A stretch of DNA of 64,000 nt, taken from the NCBI GenBank assembly GCA_023548195.1, contig JAJHZJ010000043.1:1-64000 (forward strand), given 5' to 3'. The translations under genes were made by a program, and so were the position numbers. Shown piece after piece: positions 24,540 to 34,149 of this stretch (positions within the stretch are counted from its first letter, which is position 1; every line of letters begins with the position of its first letter). The notes below the pieces were generated by a model. That model did no database searches, was not told the origin of the DNA, and saw only the letters and a list, made by a program, of their open reading frames with translations. The DNA comes from Bettongia penicillata ogilbyi (lineage: Eukaryota; Chordata; Mammalia; Diprotodontia; Potoroidae).

Positions 24540-25080
24540 TTCCTTTTTTTCTTCCCCTCCCCCCGTCCTAGAGATGGATACCATTACACAGAAGTGAGTG
24601 AGAGTGTGTGTGTGTGTGTGTGTAAAATCATTCTATACATGCTTCTATTTATCCATTCTTTCTCTGGATGCATACAGCTCCTTCCCTCACAGATCCTTTG
24701 TAGTTCATCTGGGTGCTTACACTAGTCAAAGTGACTTAGTCACTCAAAATTGTTCTTAAAACAGTATTGCTGACAGTGTATGTGACGTTCTCTTGGTTCT
24801 ACCCACTCCCCTCCTCATCATTTCCTGCAAGTCTTTCCATGTTTTCATCATGTCTTATAGCACAGTAGTATTTTATAATAACCATGTAACACTTGTTCAG
24901 TCGTGCCCCAACTGATGGGCATCCCCGTGATTTCCAGTTTGTTGCCTCCACAGAGAGAGCGGCTATAAATATTTAGAACATATAGATTCTTTTCCTTTTC
25001 CCCCAGGGGTCATCTTTGCAAATAGGTCTAGTAGCAGTATTGCTGGGTCAAAGATTACAGGCAGTTTCATAACTCTTATC
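24540..25080 (-). mobile_element. Antisense L1 3' fragment
   Basis: Antisense L1 3' UTR signs are the AGCACAGTAGTATTTTATAA region, CCAACTGATGGGCATCCC near 24907 and GCAGTATTGCTGGGTCAAAG near 25033. A (TG)n run lies at about 24605-24623. Confidence 0.8.
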
Positions 25081-26030
25081 TATGAATTAATTGGTTCATA
25101 GTATGTTAGTAGTTACTGTCATGCACATATATGTATTCATAGGTATGGGTGTATGTATACATGCACTCTTAGGCACAAAAAGTGCTGAAAGGTACCTGCA
25201 CACAGTTGTATTTCCCTCATCATTTCTGATATAACCTAGATCAGGGCATCTTAAATTTTGGTGTCATCTGGTGAAGTTTTTAATAAATGTCTTCTCAGAA
25301 CACTTAGTGTGGTTTTTGAAAACTAAATTAAGATGTATGTCTTCCAATCCAAGTTCACAAACCTCCTGAAAACACTCATCAGATTGCACAGGGGTCAGTG
25401 TACACAGCTTATCTGATACAGATAAATATATCTTCTACTTTGAAGCTGAAGTCTCCTTCTCCCTGGAACCTTCCCTGGGTGTCCCAGACTAGCTTTTCTG
25501 AACACCTATGGCTGACCTAGGCTGGAGTCCAGAAGCTGCACCTAAACGTTATCAGGCGGGTTTTACTTTCATAGAAAAGTTCTGGAGATCAGAGGAATGG
25601 ATTTGGGGATTGGAGCCAGGCAGGCCAACAGCACTGATTGAGTCTCCTATGGACTAGGTGCTGTCCCAAGCAGCTGGACTCAAGGGCCTCGGAGATCCCT
25701 TCAGACTCACATTGATGAGCCTGGGAAGTCCCCAAGCTCACCATGAAGTCTGGAGGCTTCAGGGGCTGGTTTGTCAGAGGATGGCACACATCCCCTTTCA
25801 CACTCATCATTTCTAAAGGGAGGATACTCTAATTCGAAATCTTGTAATACCATCAATATCCACCAGGCGGCAGGAGGGTCCCTGCTTAGGAGATAAATGA
25901 CTGACTTCTCACTGGGAGAATTCTTAGGGCTCTGAAGGATGAAAGCCATCGTTTCATAGTATGATGATGACTGAATGAATATCTGGAATCGGCAGAATCT
26001 GGAATTAGCGCTTGACAGCAATAATAATGA
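25081..26030. other. No gene seen
   Basis: Low-information sequence with overlapping short frames at 25589-26021 that match no known domain. Confidence 0.4.
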
Positions 26031-26034
26031 CCTC

Positions 26035-26260
26035 GTTCATTTCTGTCGTAAGCCTTGCTAAGCCCTTTGTATTTATGATCTCAGTTGATCGTCACCCCCA
26101 CCCTGGGAGGAGGGACTATTATGACCCCCCTCCCCTATTCCTGAGGTGAGAGGTTAAGTGACCTGCTCAGGGTCACAAATCTATTAAGTGTCTGAGAAGG
26201 GATTTGAACTCAGGTCTTCTAGCCTGTAAGTCAGAGGCTCCACTGAGTCACCTTGAAATT
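26035..26260 (-). mobile_element. MIR-type SINE, antisense
   Basis: GAGAGGTTAAGTGACCTGC, GGGTCACAAATCTATTAAG and TTTGAACTCAGGTCTTC in antisense order. Confidence 0.7.
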
Positions 26261-26714
26261 TAGACCCATTTTCTGCTACAAGTGAGCCCCCATGGAAGAT
26301 GCGTCCTCTCTTCTCACAAGACTTCCTGTCCCCAGGACGAAAATACTGCTTTTATATCTCTGATGAAAATGACAAAACAGAGAGAACTGGACCTCTGTGA
26401 AGGTCAGTGCTGAGGGGCAGCCTATGGGCAGGTGGCCCATGGGTTAGTGACCCAGCACCCTGTCTGGGCATGGCTCCAGAGCCAGGAGGAGTGGGCAGCC
26501 TGGGCTCTGCCCCTGGGCTTCAGGCCCCGAAACAAGTCCCAATAGAACACATCCACACATACCCCAGAGGGGTACAAATCAAAGACAAATGTCTGCCCTC
26601 TCACCAGGTACTGTCCCTTCCCCCAGGCTCCTTCCCCTCTGGGCTCAGACCCCACCTGCACTCACAGACTCAGCAGAGCAAATAAAAGTCTTCTCAGGCA
26701 TCTCCAAACTCTCA
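26261..26714. other. Flank downstream of the MHC class I gene
   Basis: No gene was seen. Short open frames on both strands match nothing. The gene's likely poly(A) site lies at the right edge. Confidence 0.4.
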
Positions 26715-26720
26715 TTTATT
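26715..26720 (-). terminator. Candidate polyadenylation signal of the MHC class I gene
   Basis: AATAAA on the minus strand. Removing the HAL1 element and one target-site copy puts it about 410 bp after the class I stop codon, close to the 3' UTR length of other mammalian class I genes. No intervening strong signal was noticed outside HAL1. Confidence 0.5.
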
Positions 26721-26906
26721 TCCCCCTTCATGTAGCCAGAACATCTCCACGTGGTCATCCTGTCCCCCACAATCCCTCACCCAAATGTGAAACTCAGCTG
26801 AGATTGTGGAGAAAAGCTGCAGACTCCAGAGCAGTGATTCATCAGGCTGTTTTAGCGGTCAGACACAGACCCTAGAGGTCAGGGCAGCCTCAGAAGTGAA
26901 GGAGGC

Positions 26907-29895
26907 GGGGGCGGAGCCAAGATGGCGGAGTAGAAGGACGCACATTTACGAGCTCCGAGCCCACAACCCATGGAATTGAGGTAAAAGGAGATCCCCATAA
27001 ATTCTGAATCTCTGCAGGGGGTGCATAAACATAGGGGAAGAGATTTCCGTTCCACTGAACCCTGGAGAGCCGTCCCCGGGGTCCATCGCACCCCGGAAAG
27101 CGGACCCCACCCCCACCCCGGCCGCAGCCCCAGAGAAGCTGACCCGGGCAGACTTCAGAGAGGAAAGCTCCGGGGGAAGCTCTGGCAGCCGGGAAAGTCC
27201 CTCCGCCCACAGAAGCTACAGGTCAGTAAGAAAGAAGGCTGCGATAGGGGAGGGGAACGGAGCCTCCGTGACTCGGGCCCCCTCGAGAGGAAGCGGCGGC
27301 GGCAGAGACGGGGGCAGGAAGCGGCGGAGGCAGAGGTGTGGGCGGGAGGCTGAGGCGGCAACGGCCCGGGACTCAGGAATCCCCCGGCAGCAGGTAGGAT
27401 CTTCAATACTGAGGGTCTTTCCAACCTGAGGGAGCCGAGCAGGGGAGACGGCCCTGCCCCCACCCTGCTCTACTGCTGAACGCCTCTGAATAAAACCCCC
27501 AAGGGAGCTGAGCACAGCAGGCGGGGCCCCCCACCCCGCCCCCACCCACTCCGTTCCTGAAAGTCTCTGCAGAAAGCCCCTGAGGGCCCAAGCTTAGGAG
27601 GCGGCCCTGCCCCCACCCCTGCGCCAGAACTAAAGCTTGCTGCGGGAAAGCGCATTTGAATCTCAGAGGCCAAGCACTAGCTGGGCGGATCCAGGCGGGG
27701 GTGGAAAGGAATCTCAGAAGTCAAGTAACTGGCTGGGAAAATGCCTAGAAAGGGGAAGAAAAATAAGACTTTAGAGAGTTTTTTCCAACAAATGCAAATG
27801 ATCCCGAACTTCGGATCTGATGGGGAGGACGAGAACGTATTCTTCCCATCAGGGAAAGATGTGGAGGGTGGGGCCTCAGTACCCCTGACACCCCAGGGGG
27901 GTGTTGGGTGGGCTCAGACCTTGGAGGAGCTTAAAAAGGATTTTGAAAAGCAAGTTAGACAGGTGGAGGAAAGACTGGGAAGAGAAATGACAAAGATGCA
28001 AGAAGAGTATGAAAAAAAGGTCAATATCTTGGTAAAGGAGACCCAAAAAAATGCTGAGGAAATTAACACCTTGAAAAATAGGCTCACTCAATTGGCAAAA
28101 GAGGTTCAAAAAGCCAATGAGGAGAAGAATGCATTCAAAAGCAGAATGAGCCAAATGGAAAAAGAGGCTCAAAAGCTCACTGAATTTAATAGTTCTCTCA
28201 AAATTAGAATGGAACAGATGGAGTCTAATGACTTTATGAGAAACCAAGAAATCACCAAACAAAACCAAAAGAACGATAAAATGGAAGAGAATGTGAAATA
28301 TCTCATGGGAAAAACAACTGACCTGGAAAATAGATCCAGGAGAGACAACTTAAAAATTATGGGACTACCTGAAAGCCATGATCAAAAAAAAGAGCCTAGA
28401 CATCGTCTTGCATGAAATTATCAAGGAAAACTGCCCTGACATTCTACAACCAGAGGGCAAAATAAGTATTGAAAGAATCCATCGATCACCACCTGAAAGA
28501 GATCCAAAAAGAGAAACTCCTAGGAACATTGTGGCCAAATTCCAGAACTCCCAGCTCAAGGAGAAAATCTTGCAAGCAGCTAGAAAGAAACAATTCCAAT
28601 ACTGTGGAAATACAATCAGGATAACTCAAGATCTAGCAGCTTCTACATTAAGGGATCGAAGGGCATGGAATAGGATATTCCAGAAGTCAAAGGAACTAGG
28701 ACTCAAACCAAGAATCACTTACCCAACTAAACTGAGTATATTACTTCAGGGGAAAATATGGTTTTTCAATGAAACAGAGGACTTTCAATCATTCTTGATG
28801 AAAAGACCAGAGCTGAAAAGAAAATTTGACTTCCAAACACAAGAATGAGAAGAAGCATGAAAAAGTAAACAGCAAAGAGAAGTCTTAAGGGACTTACCAG
28901 AAGTGAACTGTTTACATTCCTACATGGAAAGACAATATTTGTAACTCTTAAAACTTTTCAGTACCTGGGTAGTTGGTGGATCCATACACACACATGTACA
29001 TGCATGCATGCACCCACACATACACACATGCACACACATACAGAGACAGAGAGCACAGAGTGAATTGAATAGGATGGGACCATACCTTAAAAGAAATTAA
29101 GGTAAATGGTGAGAGAGAAATGTAGTGAGAGGAAAGAGGGGGAAATGGAAGGGGGTAAATATATGTCATATAAGAGGCAAGTAGGAGATGTTTTTAGTGG
29201 AGGGAAAAAGAGGAGAGCTGAGGAAAAAAAAAAAACAAACAAACAAACAAACAAAAGTTTACCCTCATCACATTTGACTAAACGAAGGAGTGAAATGCAC
29301 ACTCATTTTGGTATGAAAACCTATCTTACAGTATAAGAAAGCGGGGGAGAAGGAGATATTGGGGGGGGGATGATGGAAGGGAGGGCAAAGGGAGGAGGGA
29401 GTAATTGAAAGTCAACACTTGGGGAGGGACAGGATCAAAGGACAGAAGAGAAACAATGAGGGGCAGGTTAAGAGGGATGGCAATTCAGTTAGTCTTACAC
29501 AACACGACTATCAGGAAGGTCATTTGCAAAGCTACACAGATATGGCCTATAATGAATTGCCTGCCGTACCAAAGGGAATAGGTGGGGAGGGAGGGATGGG
29601 GAGAATTTGGAACTCAAAGTTTTAGGAACAATTGTTTAGTATTGTTGTTGCAACTAGGAAAGAAGACATACAGTTAATGAGGAATAGAAAGTCATCTGGC
29701 CCTACAGGAGAAAAGAGAAGATAGAGACAAGGGAAGGGAGGGATGACAGAAGAGAGGACAGATTGGAGATAGGGAAAATTAGATTGCTTGGGGTATTGGG
29801 GTGGGGGGAGGGGAGAAAAGGGGAGAAAATTTGGAAGCCAAAAATTTGTGAAAATGAATGTAAAAAGCTAAATAAATAAATAAATAAATAAATGA
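26907..29895 (+). mobile_element. HAL1 (half-L1) element, full length, with 15-bp TSD
   Basis: The element starts with the L1-type 5' UTR motif GGCGGAGCCAAGATGGCGG and a CpG-rich 0.8-kb leader. It has only ORF1 (27741-28848), then an ORF2-less tail with CA-rich, purine-rich and GAATTTGGAACTCAAAG segments, and ends in (AAAT)n. Target-site duplications AGAAGTGAAGGAGGC at 26892-26906 and 29896-29910 are identical. The lack of any endonuclease or reverse transcriptase with intact ends fits the HAL1 families known in marsupials, which borrow L1 ORF2 protein. It lies antisense inside the MHC class I 3' UTR, and read-through from its 5' UTR would run into the class I exons as antisense RNA. Confidence 0.9.
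27741..28848 (+). pseudogene. HAL1 ORF1 (RNA-binding, coiled-coil), one frameshift
   Basis: ORF1 starts MPRKGKKNKTLESFF and runs 224 codons in one frame to 28415. It continues in another frame (28378-28848) with the C-terminal part. The break is at an eight-A run near 28383; the older HAL1 copy at 48728 has seven A's in the same place. Features in order are a basic N-terminus, a long coiled coil of heptads (residues about 55-190), the RRM-like start LENRSRRDNLKIMGLPE, and a C-terminal domain with RITQDLAASTLRDRR. L1 ORF1 proteins form trimers that bind element RNA. One extra base is the main obvious defect, so the copy is young or the base is a sequencing error. Confidence 0.85.
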
Positions 29896-30124
29896 AGAAG
29901 TGAAGGAGGCTCATTCCCAAAGCAGACAGAGACACAGAAGGGAGGAGTGAGGGAGGTCTTAGAGAGCAGGGTGAGGGACCTGATGAGGCTGCCCTGAGCT
30001 TGGACCAGTAGAGTCCAGGGAGAATCACAGGGGTCAGTGCAGGAGAGAGAGGCCAGGGGTCAACAGGAACAGTAGGGGGACTGTAGACTGGTTTTCTGTC
30101 TAAGGTCTATGCCAGGCAATTCTC

Positions 30125-30129
30125 TCAAG
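30125..30129 (-). CDS. MHC class I exon 8, coding tail and stop
   Basis: A strong acceptor (TTTCCTTCTTCAG) on the minus strand precedes CTTGA. Joined in phase 1 to exon 7 it gives AAA-GCT-TGA, so the protein ends ...SLTAKA. The 3' UTR then continues to smaller coordinates and holds the HAL1 insertion. The placement rests on the splice signal, the phase and the family habit of a tiny final coding exon. Confidence 0.7.
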
Positions 30130-30301
30130 CTGAAGAAGGAAAGACAGATTCAGGAGGATCCTCCAGGTGCCCTTTGGCCTCCAGCTTGTCATCATTCTGA
30201 AGGGCCAGCCTCACCACCCAGCCCAGCCTCAGCCCAACCTCCCACAGACCCTCCTCCTCCATGCTTGGCCCCTCCCTCCTTTCAGGTCCCCAGAGTCCCA
30301 C

Positions 30302-30346
30302 CTTTGGCTGTTAGAGAGACATCTGACCCCTGTGCACTGTCATTTC
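30302..30346 (-). CDS. MHC class I exon 7, cytoplasmic tail
   Basis: A 45-nt exon with acceptor TTGTCTTCAG and donor AAAG|GTGGGA, phase 1 at both ends. It encodes GNDSAQGSDVSLTAK, the conserved serine-rich tail (SDSAQGSDVSLTA in HLA) with the endocytosis and phosphorylation serines. Confidence 0.9.
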
Positions 30347-30528
30347 CTGAAGACAAAGGAGGGAAACAATCTAGTCAGGGACATGCTTCCCAGAAACAGG
30401 ATATGGGAAGGGAAAGGGACACCAAGGGAAGGCTACTGGGCTAAGCTCCTCCTTGGCCTCCTCACAGATCCCAGAGATACCATGGGCTGGCCCCTGTTTC
30501 CTATCCTTCATGTTTATCCTTCACTTAC

Positions 30529-30561
30529 CTGCAGCCTGAACATAATCACCTCCTTTTCCAC
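30529..30561 (-). CDS. MHC class I exon 6, cytoplasmic
   Basis: A 33-nt exon, the classic length, with acceptor CTTTTCTAG and donor GCAG|GTAAGT. It encodes GGKGGDYVQAA, matching the family GGKGGSYSQAA with the tyrosine used for sorting in dendritic cells kept. Confidence 0.92.
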
Positions 30562-31077
30562 CTAGAAAAGAAAACAAATTTCCAGTGAAGAATCCAGGAG
30601 ACAAGACCACACTAGGGTCTCCAAAATTCCAAGATTTATCTTGAAGATACAAAAAAATAACCAGGACTGCACCTCCATGCCCCACACCACTCCAGCCTCT
30701 AGATCCAAGAGGAACAAAGAAAGGGCCCCCAAATGGGCACTTCCCCTGCTCCAGGCCTGCCCCAGGAGTTCCCTGGAATGTTCTACAGCCCCCAGCTGGG
30801 GAAACACCCAGGCCCTTGGGAAGAGATCCCCATGTTCATCTCTGAGCGCATTTTTGAGTCTGAAGCAGATTCCCCACTCAGCCAGCCTGTGACACCTCTG
30901 CCAGGCATCCTCCAGAGAAATGGCTTCTAGTTGAGGATTTATTCATCTACACACTTAGGGCCCATCTGACCATCCCTTAGAAAGGGGAGGTCTTGAGGAC
31001 AGAGAGACCAGCTGCTGGGTCAGGGCAGATGTCCATGGGGCCTGATCCATAAGGACCCCTCTCCCAGGCTAGCCTAC

Positions 31078-31182
31078 CTGAATGCTTCCTTCTCCAGATC
31101 TGGACTCCAACAATGACTGCAATGAGGAGGAGAACAGCAGCAAGGACCCCCACAATATACCAGGTGGATGAGGACTGTGGCT
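31078..31182 (-). CDS. MHC class I exon 5, transmembrane segment
   Basis: A 105-nt exon in phase 1 encodes the connecting peptide EPQSSST, one membrane span (WYIVGVLAAVLLLIAVIVGV) and the basic stop-transfer RRKHS. Acceptor CCATTTCAG and donor TCAG|GTAGGC are standard. The gene product is thus a membrane-bound, not a secreted, class I chain. Confidence 0.93.
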
Positions 31183-31329
31183 CTGAAATGGAAAAGGGAA
31201 GTGAGAGGGGCTGACCTCTGTCTGGCCTACATCACTAACCCCTCCCCCACCTTCTCCCAGTAACCCCCCTTCCTCAGGTCCTGTGGGGGGGGGGGTGGCC
31301 TTTTCCCACCCCCTCTTCACTGGCCTTAC

Positions 31330-31605
31330 CCCACTTCAGAGTGAGGGGCTCAGACAGCCCCTGGTGATGAACTCGACAGGTGTATCTGCCTTCCTGGCCC
31401 GAGGTCACATCCACAGCTGCCCACTTCTGGAAGGTGCCATCTCCTGCAGGCCTGGTCTCAATGAACTCCGTGTCCTGGGGCTGTTCCTCTCCATCCCTCA
31501 GCCAAGTGAGGGAGATCTCCTTAGGGTAAAAGTCCTGGGCCCGGCACCGCAGGGTCACCTCCCCATGGGGGGCAGCGTGGTGGGTCACTCTGGCAGAGGG
31601 TGGGT
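31330..31605 (-). CDS. MHC class I exon 4, alpha-3 domain
   Basis: A 276-nt exon in phase 1 with acceptor TTTGCCTCCAG and donor TGGG|GTAAGG. It is an immunoglobulin C1-type domain. The two cysteines sit in [11 protein letters not shown] and [10 protein letters not shown], with W in LTWLRDGEE between them. The CD8-contact loop keeps QDTE ([14 protein letters not shown]). This domain binds beta-2-microglobulin and CD8 at the cell surface. No defects were seen. A second copy of the acceptor region lies about 197 bp upstream in intron 3. Confidence 0.96.
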
Positions 31606-31995
31606 CTGGAGGCAAAGGTTAAGGGCATCACCAGGCTCCCTTTCCCCCTTCCCCTCCAAGGGCATATGAACAGCAGGAACACCCCACAATCAGAGCCATG
31701 GGGTACAAGGGTTCCTGGGGTTGGGGGACACAGAGCTGGGGCTGACGAGTGACTAAGAGGGATGAGTTTGGGGCCTTGAGTGCCGAGCACACTTGGGTGG
31801 GTCTGCAGCCAAAGGGCAGGGGCATTTCCAGGCTCCCCTTCCCCCCTCCCCTCCAGGGGCACAAGGACAGGTGGGGGAAGGGGCACACCCTACAATACGC
31901 AATGGAGTACAAGGGTTCCTGGGGGTCAGGCCCGGGGCTGAGGAGGGGTGGAGAAGGGCCGCTCGGGGGCCTTGAGTGCCGCGCACACTGGGGCG
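31602..31995 (-). repeat. Two-copy ~196-bp tandem duplication filling class I intron 3
   Basis: 31602-31798 and 31799-31995 align throughout, for example GGGTCTG at both starts, TACAAGGGTTCCTGGGG at about 31707 and 31908, and CCTTGAGTGCCG at 31774 and 31970. Intron 3 (31606-32009, 404 bp) is essentially these two units. The duplicated block includes the exon 4 acceptor context: the minus strand reads CAG|ACCCACCC at both places. Confidence 0.85.
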
Positions 31996-32009
31996 GGGCC
32001 GGCCGGTAC

Positions 32010-32285
32010 CTGTCCTCATCAGCGTGTCCTTCCCCATCCCCAGGTGCTTCTTCACCCACAGCACGCACTCCTCCTCCAGGTAGGCTTTATATCTCTCCGC
32101 TTCGCTCCCCGCCTCCCACTTGCGCTTGGTGTTCACGGCGGGGGGCACGGCCGCCGTCCACGTGAGGGTCTCGGTGTCCAGGGCCAGGTAGTCCCGCCCG
32201 TCGTAGGCGTATTGGTCAAACCCGCGCCGGAAGGTGAGGTCCGGGGACACCTCGCAGCCGGACAGGCGCTGGAGGGTGTGGACGC
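32010..32285 (-). CDS. MHC class I exon 3, alpha-2 domain
   Basis: A 276-nt exon in phase 1 with acceptor GCCCGGGCAG and donor ACAG|GTACCG. It forms half of the peptide groove. Cys101 (LSGCEV) and Cys164 (EEECVLW) for the disulfide are present. The peptide C-terminus pocket residues T143, K146 and W147 (NTKRKW), and Y159 and W167, are kept. Position 171, usually tyrosine in classical molecules, reads histidine (KKHLG). Position 99 is serine. Codon use is strongly GC-rich, like the neighbouring exon 2. It is open throughout. Confidence 0.96.
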
Positions 32286-32413
32286 CTGCCCGGCCGGCCC
32301 GTCAGTGAGGCCGGACTCCGGCTGCCCCGGCCCCGCCCCCGACACCCCGGGGCTCCCCCCATCCCCAGGGGGCCTCGGGCGGACCCCGCCCCCGCCCCGC
32401 CCCCGTCACGCAC

Positions 32414-32683
32414 CGCCCGCGCTCTGGTTGAAGTAGCCGCGCGCGGTCTCCAGGTTCACTCGGTAAATCTGTGTCGCCGTCCTGGCGATCCCCGTGTTCC
32501 GCTCCCAGTACTCCGGGTTCTCCTGCTCCACCCCCTCCATCCACGCCGCCCGCGGCTCCATCCTCTGACCCGGGGAGTCTGAGTCGAAGCGCACGAACTG
32601 CTGATAACCCACGGAGAGGAACCGCGGCTCCCCAAGCCCGGGCCGGGTCATGCCGGTGTAGAAATACCTCATGGAGTGAGAGC
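32414..32683 (-). CDS. MHC class I exon 2, alpha-1 domain
   Basis: A 270-nt exon (the family length) with acceptor ACGTCCCAG and donor GGCG|GTGCGT. It begins [18 protein letters not shown]. Anchor residues Y7, Y59 and Y84 and the N-glycosylation site NQS at 86 are present. Compared with the eutherian pattern it lacks three residues (GY..QQFVRF where VDD normally follows GY) and gains three before the helix ([15 protein letters not shown]), so numbering realigns by position 53. All residues expected in contact with peptide termini on this side remain. The gene order and intron lengths are typical, so this is a class I heavy chain of classical type, but the leader exon expected upstream is not recognisable. 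Confidence 0.96.
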
Positions 32684-32864
32684 CTGGGACGTGGGGACGG
32701 GGCTGGGTCAGGGCGGGGGTCCTGGGGTGACCCTGCACCCCGCCACTACCAGGAGCGACCCCCGACCCCGCCCCGCCCGGGAGCGACCCCTGACCCCGAC
32801 GCGCACAGGCAGTGACCCCTGACCAAGCCCGCTATCCCGAGATGCCCCCCCCCGTTTCCCTGCT

Positions 32865-32940
32865 TCTCACCCTCCCCCCGCCAGCTGGCACACTCCACCC
32901 CCCCCTCCCCCCCCCCCCCCCGCCCTTATAATTCTCCATA
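32865..32940 (-). other. Place of the missing class I leader exon
   Basis: A donor-like GG|GTGAGAAG sits at 32871/32870, giving a 187-bp intron 1, close to the usual size. A TATAA-like sequence lies at about 32926-32931. Between them is a C/G homopolymer tract (about 32894-32922). The only ATG (32939-32937) would encode a glycine-rich, non-hydrophobic peptide ending in phase 0, whereas exon 2 needs phase 1. No signal peptide is visible in any frame up to 33360. Confidence 0.5.
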
Positions 32941-33360
32941 CCTCTGCGCTCTGAGATCGGCACCACGCGGTCCCCGACAACACCTCCGGCAGGTCGGAGC
33001 GCCCCTGCCCCTGGACGCTGCCTCCCTCTCCCTGCCCACACCTCCGGTCCGGGTCCGGGGTCTCCCACACTGCTCACCCCGGGCCTCCCACCTCGTGTCC
33101 TCACCTGCCCCTCCCCAGTCCTCCGGGAAGCTCTTTAACAAAGCTGCCCTGGTTCTGTCCTCGCCCTTGGGGAGCATAGGGGAGATATGGGGGGACCCCG
33201 GACAGCTCTGCTCCTTAACGCCCCCAGGACTGTCGCCCCCATTCTCCCTCCCCATGACCTCACACTGCCTACCGATACACTCACCCCCCCCCAAACTAAG
33301 GGACGGACACGAAGACAGCCCCCCCAAAGCCCAGCTCAGGGGCGGCGGGCTCCCGGTCCA

Positions 33361-33600
33361 GGCTTATCCACTGTGCCACCTAAGTGCCCCTAATGTTGGT
33401 AATATTTCTTTTAGCAATCTTAATTCTGGCTTTTCATTTGTCCAGACCAGCATTTAACCTGATGTACTCTGTACATGTGAAATGAAATAGAGACAGCCTT
33501 GTTGTACTCCTTGCTCATTCTTAAACCAATCAGTAAGACTGTGCCTCTTGGTTAAAACCTTGCCACTTTTAGTACATTCATAAGGTTTATAAAAATTCTG
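33361..33600 (-). mobile_element. SINE 5' end and RTE-like LINE fragment, antisense
   Basis: 33362-33390 is the antisense start of the tRNA-derived SINE (TTATCCACTGTGCCACCTAA). From about 33395 comes a segment resembling antisense RTE/BovB-type LINE (GATGTACTCTGTACATG and ACAGCCTTGTTGTACTCCTT). Together they end the class I upstream region abruptly. Confidence 0.55.
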
Positions 33601-33614
33601 TTTAACCATATTTT

Positions 33615-34145
33615 GTTAAAAAAAAATCTATAATTTAATTATTTTTAATTTTTAACATTCACTTTCATAAGATTTTGAGTTTTGGATTTTCTTCCTCTCC
33701 CTTTCCTTTCTCCTCCCCAAGACATCATGCCATCTGATATAGGCTCTACTTATACATTTATATTAAATATATTTTCACATTACTCATGATGTAAGTAAAA
33801 TTAGTACTAATAGGAGGAACCATGAGCAAGAAGAAACAAAATAACCGAAAAAAAAAAAGAAGAGCAAACAGTCTGCTTCCATCTGCATTCTAACTCCCCA
33901 ATACTTTCCTGGATGTGGATAGAATTTGTCATCACGAGTCTCCTGGAGTTGTCTTAGATGCTTGGATTGCTGAGAAGAGCAAAGTCTGCAAAGATCAGTT
34001 ATCACACAATGCAGCCAAAACAGTGTACAGTGTTCTCCTGGTTCTGCTCACCTCACCCAGCCTCAGTTCATATAAGACTTTCCAGGTTTTTCTGACATCT
34101 GCCTACTCATCATTTTTTTCATCATCACAGCTAGCATTCATTTTT
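33615..34145 (-). mobile_element. Antisense L1 3' UTR fragment
   Basis: TTAACATTCACTTTCATAAG, TCATCACGAGTCTCCTGGAG and GTGTTCTCCTGGTTCTGCTC are antisense L1 3' UTR landmarks. A second, independent L1 3' end starts directly after it. Confidence 0.8.
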
Positions 34146-34149
34146 AAAT

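Noticed and set aside
29087..29302. Hydrophobic minus-strand frame
   Set aside because: Complement of the HAL1 purine-rich 3' tail.
30845..30856. GAGCGCATTTTT as another composite-repeat echo
   Set aside because: Only about 10 bases match; too short to exclude chance.
31521..32068. Long minus-strand frames crossing class I intron 3
   Set aside because: They run through the tandem duplicated intron; splice sites and family exon lengths show it is not coding.
32832..33104. Minus-strand frame as a possible class I leader
   Set aside because: Glycine- and arginine-rich, no hydrophobic core, and the donor phase does not fit exon 2.
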